A stretch of 64,000 nucleotides of DNA from a candidate division KSB1 bacterium (GCA_034506175.1 JAPDQB010000018.1:1-64000), one strand, 5' to 3'; positions 34,281 through 43,577 are shown, numbered from the stretch's first letter. Translations and numbers: made by a program. The notes: generated by a model not told the origin, from the letters alone.

Positions 34281-34655
34281 ATGACCAAAACAATAGCTAA
34301 CACGATCTTTTTGCTCTCAATTTTGACGACCATTGCCGGACAAATTTTTTTGAAGAAAGCCATGACCAGCCAGACGCTGCACTTCGACTCCTCACGTTTG
34401 TTTTCGAGCATCGTCACGCTGGCGATGAATCCTTACGTGCTCGCGTGGGTTTTGTCGGCCGGCATCAGCGCCGCGCTGTGGATTTTCGTCCTGTCGCGCT
34501 TCGAGCTGAGCTTCGCCTTTCCGGTCTCGACGACGCTGAGTTATGTTTTGATTCTCGTGCTGTCGTGGTGGCTGTTCGGCGAGAACATGACGCTCATCCG
34601 CTGGATCGGCATCGGCTTGATGTGCGCCGGCATTTTCATGACCGCCCAAAGCTAA
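34281..34655 (+). CDS. Small DMT-superfamily membrane protein (EamA/SMR-like, ArnE-type)
   Basis: A 124-residue protein with four hydrophobic segments: TIFLLSILTTIAGQIFLKKA, VLAWVLSAGISAALWIFVLS, FAFPVSTTLSYVLILVLSWW and WIGIGLMCAGIFM. The order LS(R)FELSFAFPVSTTLSYVL and WWLFGENMTLIRWIGIG fits the four-helix EamA/SMR group, in which ArnE/ArnF flip undecaprenyl-phosphate sugars. Position between a GT39 enzyme and a GT2 enzyme of the undecaprenyl-sugar type supports a flippase for a lipid-linked sugar. Confidence 0.78.
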   Translation: MTKTIANTIFLLSILTTIAGQIFLKKAMTSQTLHFDSSRLFSSIVTLAMNPYVLAWVLSAGISAALWIFVLSRFELSFAFPVSTTLSYVLILVLSWWLFGENMTLIRWIGIGLMCAGIFMTAQS

Positions 34656-34687
34656 ACAAAACGCATCACACCTTACAGGCGCAGCCA

Positions 34688-35458
34688 ATGGAACGCAGCA
34701 AGAACGACTTCAGCCTGTCCATCTTTTTCCCGGTTTATAACGACTGGGGCACGATCGGCAGCATGGTGGCTTTGGCGATTTCAACCGCCGAGCAAATTAC
34801 CGACGACTATGAAATTATTTTGGTCAATGACGGTAGTGCCCAGCACACTGTCGACGTGCTGAACTTTGTGGAAAAACAGTTTCCACAAGTGCGCGTTGTG
34901 CATCACAAAAAAAACCGCGGCTACGGCGGCGCTTTGCGAACCGGTTTTTCGGAAGCGCGCAAGGATTATATTTTTTACACCGACGGCGACGCGCAATATG
35001 ACGTGCGCGAGCTGAAAAAACTCGTGCCGGCCATGCGACCGGGGATCGACATCGTCAACGGCTATAAGATCAAGCGCCACGATCCGTGGTATCGCATCGT
35101 CATCGGCAAAATGTATCACACCGTCACCAAGCTGGCGTTCGGCTTTACGATTCGCGACGTCGATTGCGACTTTCGCCTGATGCGCCGCGAGGTTTTTGAT
35201 CACATTCATCTCGAGCACAACAGCGGCGTGATCTGTGTCGAGATGATCAAGAAATTGCACGACGCCGGCTGCCGCTTTGCCGAAGTGCCGGTGACGCATT
35301 TTTTCCGCGCCAGCGGCAAGTCGACATTCTTTCGCTTTGGCCGCGTCTTTCGCGTCGGCATCGATCTCGCCAAATTGTGGTGGCGTTTGGTTGTCAAAAA
35401 AGAAGGTAAAAACACGGAAGCCGTTCATGATCGAACTCGAGAAGTCGTATCGCGATAA
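34688..35458 (+). CDS. Glycosyltransferase family 2 (dolichyl/polyprenyl-phosphate sugar synthase type)
   Basis: About 256 residues with the GT2 core LSIFFPVYNDWGTIGSMVAL, EIILVNDGSAQHTVDVL, KKNRGYGGALRTGF and the DxD element FYTDGDAQYDVRELKKL. GYGGALRTGF and DCDFRLMRREVF resemble polyprenyl-phosphate sugar synthases. It would produce lipid-linked sugars for the GT39 enzymes. Start at the ATG at 34688; the end overlaps the next gene by 32 bases. Confidence 0.84.
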   Translation: MERSKNDFSLSIFFPVYNDWGTIGSMVALAISTAEQITDDYEIILVNDGSAQHTVDVLNFVEKQFPQVRVVHHKKNRGYGGALRTGFSEARKDYIFYTDGDAQYDVRELKKLVPAMRPGIDIVNGYKIKRHDPWYRIVIGKMYHTVTKLAFGFTIRDVDCDFRLMRREVFDHIHLEHNSGVICVEMIKKLHDAGCRFAEVPVTHFFRASGKSTFFRFGRVFRVGIDLAKLWWRLVVKKEGKNTEAVHDRTREVVSR

Positions 35459-36434
35459 AAACGTCATGGTCACCGGCGGGTTGGGCTTTATCGGCTCGAC
35501 GCTGGCGATTCGTTTGGCCGATTTGGGGGCGCGGGTCCTCGTTGTCGATTCGCTCATCGACGATTATGGCGGCAATCTTTTTAATTTGCACGGGTACGAG
35601 GATCGCATTCGGATCAACATCGCCGACGTGCGCACCGCCTCGACAATGAATTATCTCGTGCGCGGCCAGCATTACATTTTCAATCTCGCCGGCCAGGTGA
35701 GTCATCTCGACAGCATGGAAGATCCGTACACCGATCTTGAAATCAATTGCCGCAGCCAGTTGTCGATTCTCGAATCGTGCCGGAAATTCAATCCGGACTT
35801 GAAAATCGTCTTCGCGGCGACGCGCCAGCAATACGGCAAGCCGCAATATCTGCCGGTTGACGAACGCCATTTGATGATGCCAACCGACGTCAACGGCATC
35901 AATAAAATTGCCGGCGAGATGTATCATTTGTTGTATAATAATGTCTATGGCATTCGCGCCTGTTCGTTGCGTTTGACCAACACCTACGGCCCGCGCATGT
36001 TGCTGAAGCATAACCGCCAGGGCTTTGTCGGCGTGTTCATCCGCCAGGCGATGAACGGAGAAGAAATCAGAATTTTTGGCGACGGCCAACAACGGCGCGA
36101 TTTCAATTACGTCGATGACGTGGTTGAGGCCTTTTTGCTGGCCGGCGCCGACGATCGCGCCAACGGCCAGGCCTTCAATCTCGGCGGCACCGAAGTGTTC
36201 AAGCACCTTGATTTCGTCAAAATCTTGCTCGAGGTTGCCGGCAGCGGCTCGTACCGGCTGGTGCCGTTCCCGGAAAATAAAAAGAAAATCGACATCGGCG
36301 ATTATTACGGCAATTATGAAAAATTTCGCGCGCTCACCGGCTGGGAGCCGAAAGTCCGCTTGCGCGAAGGTTTGGAAAAAACCATCGCCTATTTTCGACA
36401 GCACAAAAAGCATTATTGGCCCAAAGAAAAATGA
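35427..36434 (+). CDS. NAD-dependent epimerase/dehydratase (extended SDR)
   Basis: A 335-residue extended SDR with the NAD-binding VTGGLGFIGSTLAIRLADLG and acidic VVDSL. The region TRQQYGKPQYLPVDE, LRLTNTYGPRMLLKH and RDFNYVDDVVEAF is like nucleotide-sugar epimerases such as CDP-sugar or GlcNAc types. The catalytic YxxxK is replaced: the aligned segment reads DVNGINKIAGEMYH, so the tyrosine position is asparagine while lysine is kept. Similar DVNGINK sequences occur in related SDRs, so this is a family feature rather than damage. It overlaps GT2 by 32 bases and the aminotransferase by 4. Confidence 0.83.
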   Translation: MIELEKSYRDKNVMVTGGLGFIGSTLAIRLADLGARVLVVDSLIDDYGGNLFNLHGYEDRIRINIADVRTASTMNYLVRGQHYIFNLAGQVSHLDSMEDPYTDLEINCRSQLSILESCRKFNPDLKIVFAATRQQYGKPQYLPVDERHLMMPTDVNGINKIAGEMYHLLYNNVYGIRACSLRLTNTYGPRMLLKHNRQGFVGVFIRQAMNGEEIRIFGDGQQRRDFNYVDDVVEAFLLAGADDRANGQAFNLGGTEVFKHLDFVKILLEVAGSGSYRLVPFPENKKKIDIGDYYGNYEKFRALTGWEPKVRLREGLEKTIAYFRQHKKHYWPKEK

Positions 36435-37540
36435 ACATTCCCTTTCTTGATCTCTCCCGCCAATATGTGGCGATGAAAAACGAAATCGATGCAGCGATTG
36501 CGCGCGTCTTTCGTCGCGCCTGGTTTATTTTGGGTGAAGAAGTCGAGGTGTTTGAGCAGGAGTTTGCGAATTACCTCGGCGCCCAACACGGCGTCGGCGT
36601 CGGCTCCGGCACCGAGGCTTTGCATTTGGCCTTGCTGGCTTGCGGCGTCGCGCCGGGCGACGAAGTCATCACCGTTCCCAACACCGCAGTGCCGACGATC
36701 TCGGCGATTTCGTTCGCCAATGCTGTTCCCAAACTCGTTGACATCGATCCGAATACTTTCACGATGGATGTCCGGCAGGTCGAGTCGGCGATCACCTCGC
36801 GCACAAAAGTTTTGATGCCAGTGCATTTGTATGGCCAAACCGCCGAGATGAAACCGTTGCTCGACATTGCCCGCAAACATAACTTGCGCGTGGTCGAGGA
36901 TGCCTGCCAAGCCCATGGTGCAACTTATGACGGACAAAGGGCCGGAACCCTGGGCGATGCCGGCTGCTTCAGTTTTTATCCGAGCAAAAATCTCGGCGCC
37001 TATGGCGACGGCGGCTTTGTTTGCACCAACGACCCGGAAATTGACCAGCGCTTACGCTTGCTGCGCAATTATGGTCAGACCAAACGTTACTATCACGCGA
37101 CGAAGGGTTTTAACAGCCGGCTCGATGAAATGCAAGCCGCGGTGTTGCGCGCCAAACTCGTTTATCTTGACAGATGGAATACAAGCCGCCGCGAGCTGGC
37201 AAAAAAGTTTGACGGGCTTTTGCAAGATTTGCCAATAACTTTGCCGAAGGTTGCCACGTGGGGCAATCATGTCTTTCATTTGTATGTCATCCGCACACCG
37301 CAACGCGACCAGCTCTGCTCGTTTTTGGCGGAGCGCGGGATTCAGACGATCATTCACTATCCGGTGCCAGTGCATTTGCAGGAGGCGTATCGCGATTTGA
37401 ACGTTCCGGCGGGCGCCTTGCCGGAGGCTGAAAAAGCGGCGCGTGAAATCGTCTCGCTGCCGTTTTATCCGGAAATGCGGGGCGATGAAATTGAATTGCT
37501 GGTTGCGGCGATGCACGAGTTTTATCAGAAACGAATTTAA
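36431..37540 (+). CDS. DegT/DnrJ/EryC1/StrS sugar aminotransferase
   Basis: A 369-residue PLP enzyme: MNIPFLDLSRQYVAMKNEID, AQHGVGVGSGTEALHLALLA, EDACQAHGATYDGQRAGTLG and the PLP lysine in FSFYPSKNLGAYGDGG, followed by NYGQTKRYYHATKGFNSRLD. It aminates keto-sugars in nucleotide-sugar synthesis. It follows the SDR with a 4-base overlap (ATGA). The two may make an amino-deoxy sugar nucleotide together; which one is unclear. Confidence 0.9.
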   Translation: MNIPFLDLSRQYVAMKNEIDAAIARVFRRAWFILGEEVEVFEQEFANYLGAQHGVGVGSGTEALHLALLACGVAPGDEVITVPNTAVPTISAISFANAVPKLVDIDPNTFTMDVRQVESAITSRTKVLMPVHLYGQTAEMKPLLDIARKHNLRVVEDACQAHGATYDGQRAGTLGDAGCFSFYPSKNLGAYGDGGFVCTNDPEIDQRLRLLRNYGQTKRYYHATKGFNSRLDEMQAAVLRAKLVYLDRWNTSRRELAKKFDGLLQDLPITLPKVATWGNHVFHLYVIRTPQRDQLCSFLAERGIQTIIHYPVPVHLQEAYRDLNVPAGALPEAEKAAREIVSLPFYPEMRGDEIELLVAAMHEFYQKRI

Positions 37541-37641
37541 ACGCAAACAAAATAAAAATTGCAAATTGAAAAATTTTAATCTAAAATTTGATAATGACGT
37601 CAAGGCCAGGACAGGGAGAGGTTTCCAATCAGGCGGAAGGC

Positions 37642-38385
37642 ATGAATGAGCTGCGCAAGCGATTGGTCATCGTGCCGGCGTTTAATGAGGAAAAAAATAT
37701 CGGACAGGTGGTGGATGATATTTTAGGCGCGCGCCTGGGGCTGGACGTGGTGGTGATCGATGATGGCTCGCATGATCGCACCCGTGAAATTGCCCGTTTG
37801 CACGGCGCACGGGTGATATCGCTGCCCTTCAATCTCGGCATCGGTGGCGCCGTTCAAACCGGCCTCAAATTCGCTTGTCGTGAAGGTTATGATGTTGCCA
37901 TTCAGATTGACGGCGACGGCCAGCACGTGCCCTCGGAAATTCCGCTGCTGCTGGCGCCGTTGCAGCGCCGGGAGGCGGATGTGACCATCGGCTCCCGCTA
38001 TATCGGCGCACGCCGTTATCGCACGCCGTTGATGCGCCGCGCCGGCATGATTATTTTCTCCTTGGTAAACTCAATCTTGATCGGCCAGCGCATAACCGAC
38101 AACACCTCGGGATTTCGCGCGTTCAATCGCCGCGCCATTGAATTTCTCAGCACGATTTATCCTGCCGATTATCCGGAGCCGGAGGCGGTGGTGATGCTGG
38201 GCCGCAATGGCTTTCGCTTGAAAGAATTGGCCGTCGAGATGCGCCCGCGGGCGTCGGGGGAGTCCTCCATCAACTCGCTCCGTGCGATTTACTACATGGT
38301 GAAAGTTCTGCTGGCCATCGTTATGGATGTGTTCAAATCATATCCCCGGCAGGCGACGGGGCAGAGTGAAATCAGCGTTCTTTGA
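37642..38385 (+). CDS. Glycosyltransferase family 2 (polyprenyl-phosphate type)
   Basis: About 247 residues: LVIVPAFNEEKNIGQVVDDI, VVIDDGSHDRTREIA, LPFNLGIGGAVQTGLKFACR and the DxD-like AIQIDGDGQHVPSE. It ends with RPRASGESSINSLRAIYYMV, typical of polyprenyl-phosphate glycosyltransferases of the DPM1-like class. I start it at the ATG at 37642, with AGGCGG at 6 bases; an ATG at 37594 lacks such a site. Such genes normally sit beside DUF2304, which here follows only after the secreted lyase-like gene. Confidence 0.86.
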   Translation: MNELRKRLVIVPAFNEEKNIGQVVDDILGARLGLDVVVIDDGSHDRTREIARLHGARVISLPFNLGIGGAVQTGLKFACREGYDVAIQIDGDGQHVPSEIPLLLAPLQRREADVTIGSRYIGARRYRTPLMRRAGMIIFSLVNSILIGQRITDNTSGFRAFNRRAIEFLSTIYPADYPEPEAVVMLGRNGFRLKELAVEMRPRASGESSINSLRAIYYMVKVLLAIVMDVFKSYPRQATGQSEISVL

Positions 38386-38495
38386 CAGACATTTTTGTAA
38401 CACATGTTCAACTGCGTAATCACGACAAGTCTTGAAGCTTGCGTCTCAAATCGCTAACTGGAATTGACAAGATAATTTAGAGCGCTTGAGCTTGC

Positions 38496-38511
38496 TGGCT
38501 TATCCTTTGCT
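38496..38511 (+). promoter_or_regulatory. Sigma-54 promoter upstream of the secreted lyase-like protein
   Basis: TGGCTT-ATCCT-TTGCT matches the sigma-54 consensus at the GG and GC positions with exact 5-base spacing, and has the same ATCCT spacer as the match at 27081. Expected start near 38522, 77 bases before the ATG at 38599. It stands in a gap of 213 bases, so the gene probably has its own transcript. Confidence 0.72.
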
Positions 38512-38598
38512 ATATGCGATTTTTATGCCAATCATGGCTGGAAGAGTCAATGGATACACGATAAGTTGGATGCATTTTTAATCTTTAAGGAGAATGCC

Positions 38599-40425
38599 AT
38601 GCGAAGGAATGCAATCTGGGTATTGATGATATTGGCGCTCGTGCCAAGCTTTACGGCCGTCGACAGTTGGGCGCAGTTTGCCGGCGCCACCTTTGAAGAG
38701 CGCAAGCGCGCCTATATTGATGATCAAGGCGAAAAATGGTCACGCTGGTTTCCCCACTCGATGCGGCAGCCGCTGTGGGCGTGGCTGGAGCGACCGGATT
38801 TGCCGGGAAACCGGGCGCGAATCAGCGAAGAAATCGGCTACCTTACTTCAGAAGCGGATTGTCAAGACAGTTTTTTGGGATGGGAGAATTGCTGGTGGAC
38901 CGGCGATCATCCCACAACCATCGTCGCCAGCCGCATTCTGCTTCAATATTATTACGGCAAAAAGGTCATCAGCGACACTGATGCGCTAAAAATAAAAAAA
39001 CAGTTGCGCGGGGTGGCGACAAGCCCGGGCATTTGGTGCGGTGTGGCGAATTATCAGTTCCGTTATTTGGTGACCGCGTATTTATACGCGACACGGGTGG
39101 AAGATTTGGGGCAGATTACTTATCCGCCGCCGGATCGTGAGTATAATTGCCCGCCGGCATTTACCTATAACGGACGTCGTTACGAAGGCGGGCGTTCGTA
39201 TGACGCCAAAACCCTTTACGCCGATTATCTGCATCGAACCATCGACGAAACGCTGGAAAAGGGCAGCGAAGAAGACTTGTCACCGTCGGAATATTATGCA
39301 GCGCAATTGCATGCGTTCGCGCTGCTTTATGATTTCAGCCCGGACCCGGCCTTGAAAAACAAAGCCAAGCTGTTGCTGGACTGGCTGATGTTGAATTATG
39401 CCATCGGATTCAGCGCCAATCACGTCGCCGGCGGCCATGGCCGCCACTATCGCGCCTACGAGTGCGGCGGCCAGGATTCGTTTCCGTTCTCGATCTTTTA
39501 CAACATCGCCCCAGAGGCCATCGATCATCTCACCCGCAAAATCGGCTTTACCGAGTTCTATGTGACGAGCTATCGCCACCCGCAAATGCTGGTGAACCTT
39601 GTCGAGGACATCAACAGCCCCAACGGCGCCGAGGGGGATGATTATTACCGGATCATTCGTGGCCATGTGCCGTCTCTGGGAGGAAAAAATTGGTATTCGG
39701 TTTTGCCGCAAGCCATGCGTTATGACTACGTCACAAAAAACTACAATCTGGGCGGCACGAATTTCGGCACCGGTTGGGAATTGAACATCAAGGTTGAAAC
39801 CGGGCCGTTCAAGATTTTCATCAACGAGCAAACCCTGCCTTCGAATTTGTGCAGTTGGTCGGCCCCGGGCAATGAAGCCTTCGTCCTGGGCATCAATGCT
39901 TATCAGCATCGCAATGCGTTGTTCATCGATGGCAATGGCTCGCTTTATCAATGGCTGGGCCGTTACACCTGGGATGAGCAGAGCACCGAATCGGGCTGGC
40001 AATTTTTTCGCAAAGGCAAGGTCGCCGTCGCCATCACCATACGAAACTCGAGTGCGCTGGAAGTGTGCACCATCGGTGTTGATTATCCGAGCCACGACGA
40101 TTTCAAATCGGCCATCAAAACCCGCGCCGAGCTGGGCGCCACGTATTATAAAACCAGCAAGGGCGTGAGGATTGATCGCGGCTACGTTGATTATGGCGCC
40201 GATTTCAGCAAACTGCCCTTTGACCGCCTTGAAGTTTGGGAAGGCCATGCCGGCCGTAATGACGAGAAAAAAATTGTCGATTGGAACAGCAAGGTCATGA
40301 CGATTTCGCGTCACGGAAAAAAAATCGTCTATGATTTCAACAATTGGGTTTATAATGAAGACGGAACATACGTTCCGCCGGATTCACCGCCCGCGCCGCC
40401 GACCGGTTTTCGGATATCGCAATGA
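38599..40425 (+). CDS. Secreted protein, possible polysaccharide lyase-like, with PPxPPxGxRxxQ tail
   Basis: A 608-residue protein starting with a signal peptide (MRRNAIWVLMILALVPSFTA, cleavage likely near SWA-QF), on an ATG preceded by AAGGAG. Middle parts such as ANYQFRYLVTAYLYATR, AGGHGRHYRAYECGGQDSFP and WGRYTWDEQST-like segments suggest an alpha/alpha-barrel followed by beta-sheet regions, as in alginate or heparin lyases, but I cannot place it in a family. The C terminus is VPPDSPPAPPTGFRISQ and stop: the first strand of an Fn3 domain, ending there. Its own sigma-54 promoter match separates it from neighbours. Confidence 0.7.
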   Translation: MRRNAIWVLMILALVPSFTAVDSWAQFAGATFEERKRAYIDDQGEKWSRWFPHSMRQPLWAWLERPDLPGNRARISEEIGYLTSEADCQDSFLGWENCWWTGDHPTTIVASRILLQYYYGKKVISDTDALKIKKQLRGVATSPGIWCGVANYQFRYLVTAYLYATRVEDLGQITYPPPDREYNCPPAFTYNGRRYEGGRSYDAKTLYADYLHRTIDETLEKGSEEDLSPSEYYAAQLHAFALLYDFSPDPALKNKAKLLLDWLMLNYAIGFSANHVAGGHGRHYRAYECGGQDSFPFSIFYNIAPEAIDHLTRKIGFTEFYVTSYRHPQMLVNLVEDINSPNGAEGDDYYRIIRGHVPSLGGKNWYSVLPQAMRYDYVTKNYNLGGTNFGTGWELNIKVETGPFKIFINEQTLPSNLCSWSAPGNEAFVLGINAYQHRNALFIDGNGSLYQWLGRYTWDEQSTESGWQFFRKGKVAVAITIRNSSALEVCTIGVDYPSHDDFKSAIKTRAELGATYYKTSKGVRIDRGYVDYGADFSKLPFDRLEVWEGHAGRNDEKKIVDWNSKVMTISRHGKKIVYDFNNWVYNEDGTYVPPDSPPAPPTGFRISQ

Positions 40426-40444
40426 AATGCAAAACTAAATTGCC

Positions 40445-40810
40445 ATGAGCTTTCGCATTCAAATCTTCGCCGTCTTCGGGAGTCTGGCCATCACCGCATT
40501 TATCTTCGAGCTGATCCGCAAGAGAAAAATGCTGGAAAAGTACTCGCTCCTGTGGTTTGGCGCCGCCGTCGTGTTGATCGTGCTGTCGTTGTGGCGCGGT
40601 CTGCTGGAAAAAACCGCCGCTTTTCTTGGGGTTTATTATGCGCCGTCGGCCTTGTTTATCATCGCCGCCTTTTTCGCCATGGCCATGTTCTTGCACTTTA
40701 CCGTCGTGGTCTCCCGGCTCACGGAGCAAAACAAAACCCTCGCCCAGGAGATTGGCTTGATGCGGGAAGAACTGCAAACCATGCGTCAAGGTGCAGGCAC
40801 GACCTCATGA
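40445..40810 (+). CDS. DUF2304 family membrane protein
   Basis: A 121-residue protein with three hydrophobic segments (IQIFAVFGSLAITAFIFELI, LLWFGAAVVLIVLSLW, LFIIAAFFAMAMFLHFTVVV) and a coiled C-terminal tail (LTEQNKTLAQEIGLMREEL). The order FELIRKRKMLEKYSLLWF is the DUF2304 pattern. These proteins are regularly next to a GT2 gene of polyprenyl-phosphate type and are thought to act with it in cell-surface glycan assembly; here the GT2 is two genes upstream. Its stop overlaps the next start by 4 bases. Confidence 0.88.
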   Translation: MSFRIQIFAVFGSLAITAFIFELIRKRKMLEKYSLLWFGAAVVLIVLSLWRGLLEKTAAFLGVYYAPSALFIIAAFFAMAMFLHFTVVVSRLTEQNKTLAQEIGLMREELQTMRQGAGTTS

Positions 40811-42111
40811 ATGGTTCCACGGCGATCGCCAAACTCGACGCTTGGCCGCGCGGCGTCGTCATCGGCGTCATTTTCGGCATTGGCCTGGCCGTGCGCCTCT
40901 TGCTAATTTTAGCCATGCCACAGCTCGGTGATCCCGCGACGATGGACGCGCAGAATTATCTGCAACTCGCCAAAAACGTCGCAGCGTCCGGCAGCTTTTC
41001 CATGTGGCGCAAGCCCTCCGCCTACGTCGCGCCGGGATATCCGTTTTTCCTGGCGGCTATTTTCAAAATCGGCGGTGAAAATTTATTGGTGGTGAAACTC
41101 ATTCAAGCGGTTCTCGGCGCCGCAACCGCGGCCCTGGTTTACTGGCTCGCCTTGCACTTCGGCCGTCCGGCCATGGCCCTGTTGGCGGCGCTGATGGCGG
41201 CCTTGCATCCCGAATTGGTTGGAATCACCGCCTTTATTTACACGGAAACTTTTTTTATCTTTTTACTGACGCTGTCTTTGCTGCGCCTCGCCCGCGCCGT
41301 ATCATCGGGAAAAGCGAGCCATTTTTTTCTAAGCGGTTTGCTCTTTGGCTTGACGACACTCTGCCGCAGCACGATACTCTATTTTCCGCTTTTTGTGCTG
41401 GGCGCCGTGTTGCTGGCGGCTCAGAGGTGGTTATGGCTGCGACGATGGAGTTTTTTTATTTTAGGCATGATGCTGATCATGGCGCCGTGGACCGCGAGAA
41501 ACTATTATCATTTCCGCGTCTTCTTGCCCGTCGCCACCGGCTCTGGCGACGTGTTTTGGACCGGCAATTACCTCCAATTTGACGGCGAGTATCGTTATCA
41601 ACAAACACAGGCCAAGCTGCGCGAAATAGCCGGTGACGTTGATTTGATCACGCGCGACCGAATTTTGATGAAAGACGCATGGGAAAAAATTCAGGCCGAG
41701 CCGGCGCCGCATGCCTGGCTCTTCATCCGCAAAATTTTCCGCTACTGGCTGCGGGTTTATGAAGATATTCCGCATGGCGCGGCGCGGCAGGCAAACTGGC
41801 TCGTTTTCGGCGGCCTGGCGGCGACGCATTATGCGCTCTTGCTACTTGCCGGCGTCGGAATCTACCGCTGCAATCGGCAGGACCACCTGACAAAATTAGC
41901 GCTGCTATTTGTTGTCTATTACACGCTGATTCACGCCGCGACGCTCGCCGTCGCGCGCTATCGCATGCCCCTGCTGCCGCTGCTCGCCATCGCCGCGGCG
42001 GCGGGCCTCGTTTGGCTGTTGCAAAAAAGCTCGCAAAAAGAAAGTTCCAGCATGTTTGAGCGCATTGAGCCGGGCCGGATTGAACTTGATCTTCCGAGGG
42101 AACGAAGATGA
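40807..42111 (+). CDS. GT39-like polytopic membrane glycosyltransferase
   Basis: A 434-residue GT-C enzyme: helix 1 GVVIGVIFGIGLAVRLLLIL, then a catalytic-loop region (DPATMDAQNYLQLAKNVAAS), about ten hydrophobic segments including LFGLTTLCRSTILYFPLFVL and a conserved internal WTARNYYHFRVFLPV. The last membrane segment is followed by a charged tail (RIELDLPRERR). Start by the ATGA overlap with DUF2304. The first acidic residue after helix 1 is D rather than the DE seen in the other GT39 genes here. Confidence 0.82.
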   Translation: MNGSTAIAKLDAWPRGVVIGVIFGIGLAVRLLLILAMPQLGDPATMDAQNYLQLAKNVAASGSFSMWRKPSAYVAPGYPFFLAAIFKIGGENLLVVKLIQAVLGAATAALVYWLALHFGRPAMALLAALMAALHPELVGITAFIYTETFFIFLLTLSLLRLARAVSSGKASHFFLSGLLFGLTTLCRSTILYFPLFVLGAVLLAAQRWLWLRRWSFFILGMMLIMAPWTARNYYHFRVFLPVATGSGDVFWTGNYLQFDGEYRYQQTQAKLREIAGDVDLITRDRILMKDAWEKIQAEPAPHAWLFIRKIFRYWLRVYEDIPHGAARQANWLVFGGLAATHYALLLLAGVGIYRCNRQDHLTKLALLFVVYYTLIHAATLAVARYRMPLLPLLAIAAAAGLVWLLQKSSQKESSSMFERIEPGRIELDLPRERR

Positions 42112-43577
42112 GCTCCAAGCTGATCTTTTTTGCCGTCGCCGGGTTGGGCAGCGCCATCGCCGCATTGGTGAGCCGCAATCCGGTTCGCACGCTGATGATG
42201 CTGATGGCGTTCTTTTACATTTTCCCGGTGGGTTGGATTTTTTATCAGTACACCGGCCTGTTGCTCGTCGATCTGCCATTGATGGGCGTCTTGGTTTTCG
42301 CCCTGATCACCGGCCAGCGCGTAAGGTTTTTCTTCAAAGAATTGACGCCTTCCGTCCTGCTTTGGGTGTTGTGGATGGGCGTGACCTCGGCGCGCGCCAT
42401 CGAGCCGGGATGGGGCCTGGCCGAAATCAGCAAGTGGGTGCGTGGTTATCTGATTTTCGTTTGCGTGGCCAACTTCATCAAAACCGAAAAAGATCTGCGG
42501 ACGTTTTTATTTTGCATTCTCGCCGGTTTTGCGGTTGAAGTTTACATCGGCCTGCATCAATGGCGGATTGGCCCGGCTGGCCTGGCTTTTCTTGGCGAGC
42601 GCGAGTGGCGGCCGGAATGGTGGCGCGCCTACGGCACATTTTACGTTCCCAGTTATTTCGGCAACTATTTGATCATGATTTTGCCGATTCTCCTGCGTCT
42701 GCTGATTTTTTACAAGCCGCCGCAAAAATTGGAAACGTATATCTATGCTTTCTTGACGGGAACCGGCTTGCTGGCGCTTTACTCAACCCTGGCGCGCGGC
42801 CCGTGGATCAGTTTCGCCATTGTCGTCACCCTGATGCTGCTTTTCACCTTCTTCAAAAGCAAGCTGCGCCCCAAGGTCAAATGGCCCATCGCCGTGGGAA
42901 TAATTTGTGTTACCGCCTTCGCGGTGAAATACATCGAAAAAATCGAATTGCAATTCGGCGAGCAGCGCAAAACCGCCGCCATGACCCGCGTTTATCTCGG
43001 ACAGGTGGCGCTGCGATTGATTCAGGACAATCTGCTTTTCGGCACCGGCGCGGGCAATTACGAGCTGCTTTCCGCCAACTACGTCGTGCCGATTCCGGAA
43101 TATCCGGCGGCGCTGCTTTCCGAGCGGGTACATAACAGCTATCTGCTGGCGCTGGCTGAAAACGGCGTGCCGGGCGGGTTGGCATTTGTTTTTGTGTTGA
43201 TCCAATTCTTGATTATCTGCGGCAAGCTGTTTCGTTCCAACAACAAATTTGTTTTGAATCTGGCGGTCGGCGGCTTCATGGCGACTGCCGCGTTGTCGAT
43301 TTCGTTCGTCGCCAGTCCGGATATTATTTACGATCAAACCGTGATGATGATGTTTCTGATTCCCGGCACCGTCTTCGCCGGCGAATTGATGGAGCGCCGC
43401 CATCGCGCTGCGCTGCAGCAGGCGCTGCTGCGCAAGCGGCGTGAAGCCATTCTGGCTAAACAGCAAGCGGAAAAAAGCATGGGCGCAGCGCCATCGGCCG
43501 CAGCGCCGCCGGCCAATGGCCGAAGCATTTCGCCTCGCATCAAACCGGGCTTTCCCAACACGAATTTTTTGCACTGA
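42108..43577 (+). CDS. O-antigen polymerase/ligase-like membrane protein (Wzy/WaaL-type)
   Basis: A 489-residue protein with about 11 membrane helices and a long loop bearing QLRFGEQRK-like and PIPEYPAALLSERVHNSYLL elements. The VHNSYLLALAENGVPGGLAF motif is the hallmark of the Wzy_C/O-antigen ligase domain. It would polymerise the repeat unit or attach it to an acceptor. The C terminus is a soluble, Ala/Pro-rich tail. It overlaps the preceding GT39 gene by 4 bases. It is the only such polymerase or ligase gene in the window. Confidence 0.88.
   Translation: MSSKLIFFAVAGLGSAIAALVSRNPVRTLMMLMAFFYIFPVGWIFYQYTGLLLVDLPLMGVLVFALITGQRVRFFFKELTPSVLLWVLWMGVTSARAIEPGWGLAEISKWVRGYLIFVCVANFIKTEKDLRTFLFCILAGFAVEVYIGLHQWRIGPAGLAFLGEREWRPEWWRAYGTFYVPSYFGNYLIMILPILLRLLIFYKPPQKLETYIYAFLTGTGLLALYSTLARGPWISFAIVVTLMLLFTFFKSKLRPKVKWPIAVGIICVTAFAVKYIEKIELQFGEQRKTAAMTRVYLGQVALRLIQDNLLFGTGAGNYELLSANYVVPIPEYPAALLSERVHNSYLLALAENGVPGGLAFVFVLIQFLIICGKLFRSNNKFVLNLAVGGFMATAALSISFVASPDIIYDQTVMMMFLIPGTVFAGELMERRHRAALQQALLRKRREAILAKQQAEKSMGAAPSAAAPPANGRSISPRIKPGFPNTNFLH

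Noticed and set aside
38599-40425. Alginate or heparin lyase as a firm name for the secreted protein
   Set aside because: Only weak general resemblance of helix-rich and beta-rich parts is visible and no catalytic triad could be placed, so it is kept as 'possible lyase-like'.
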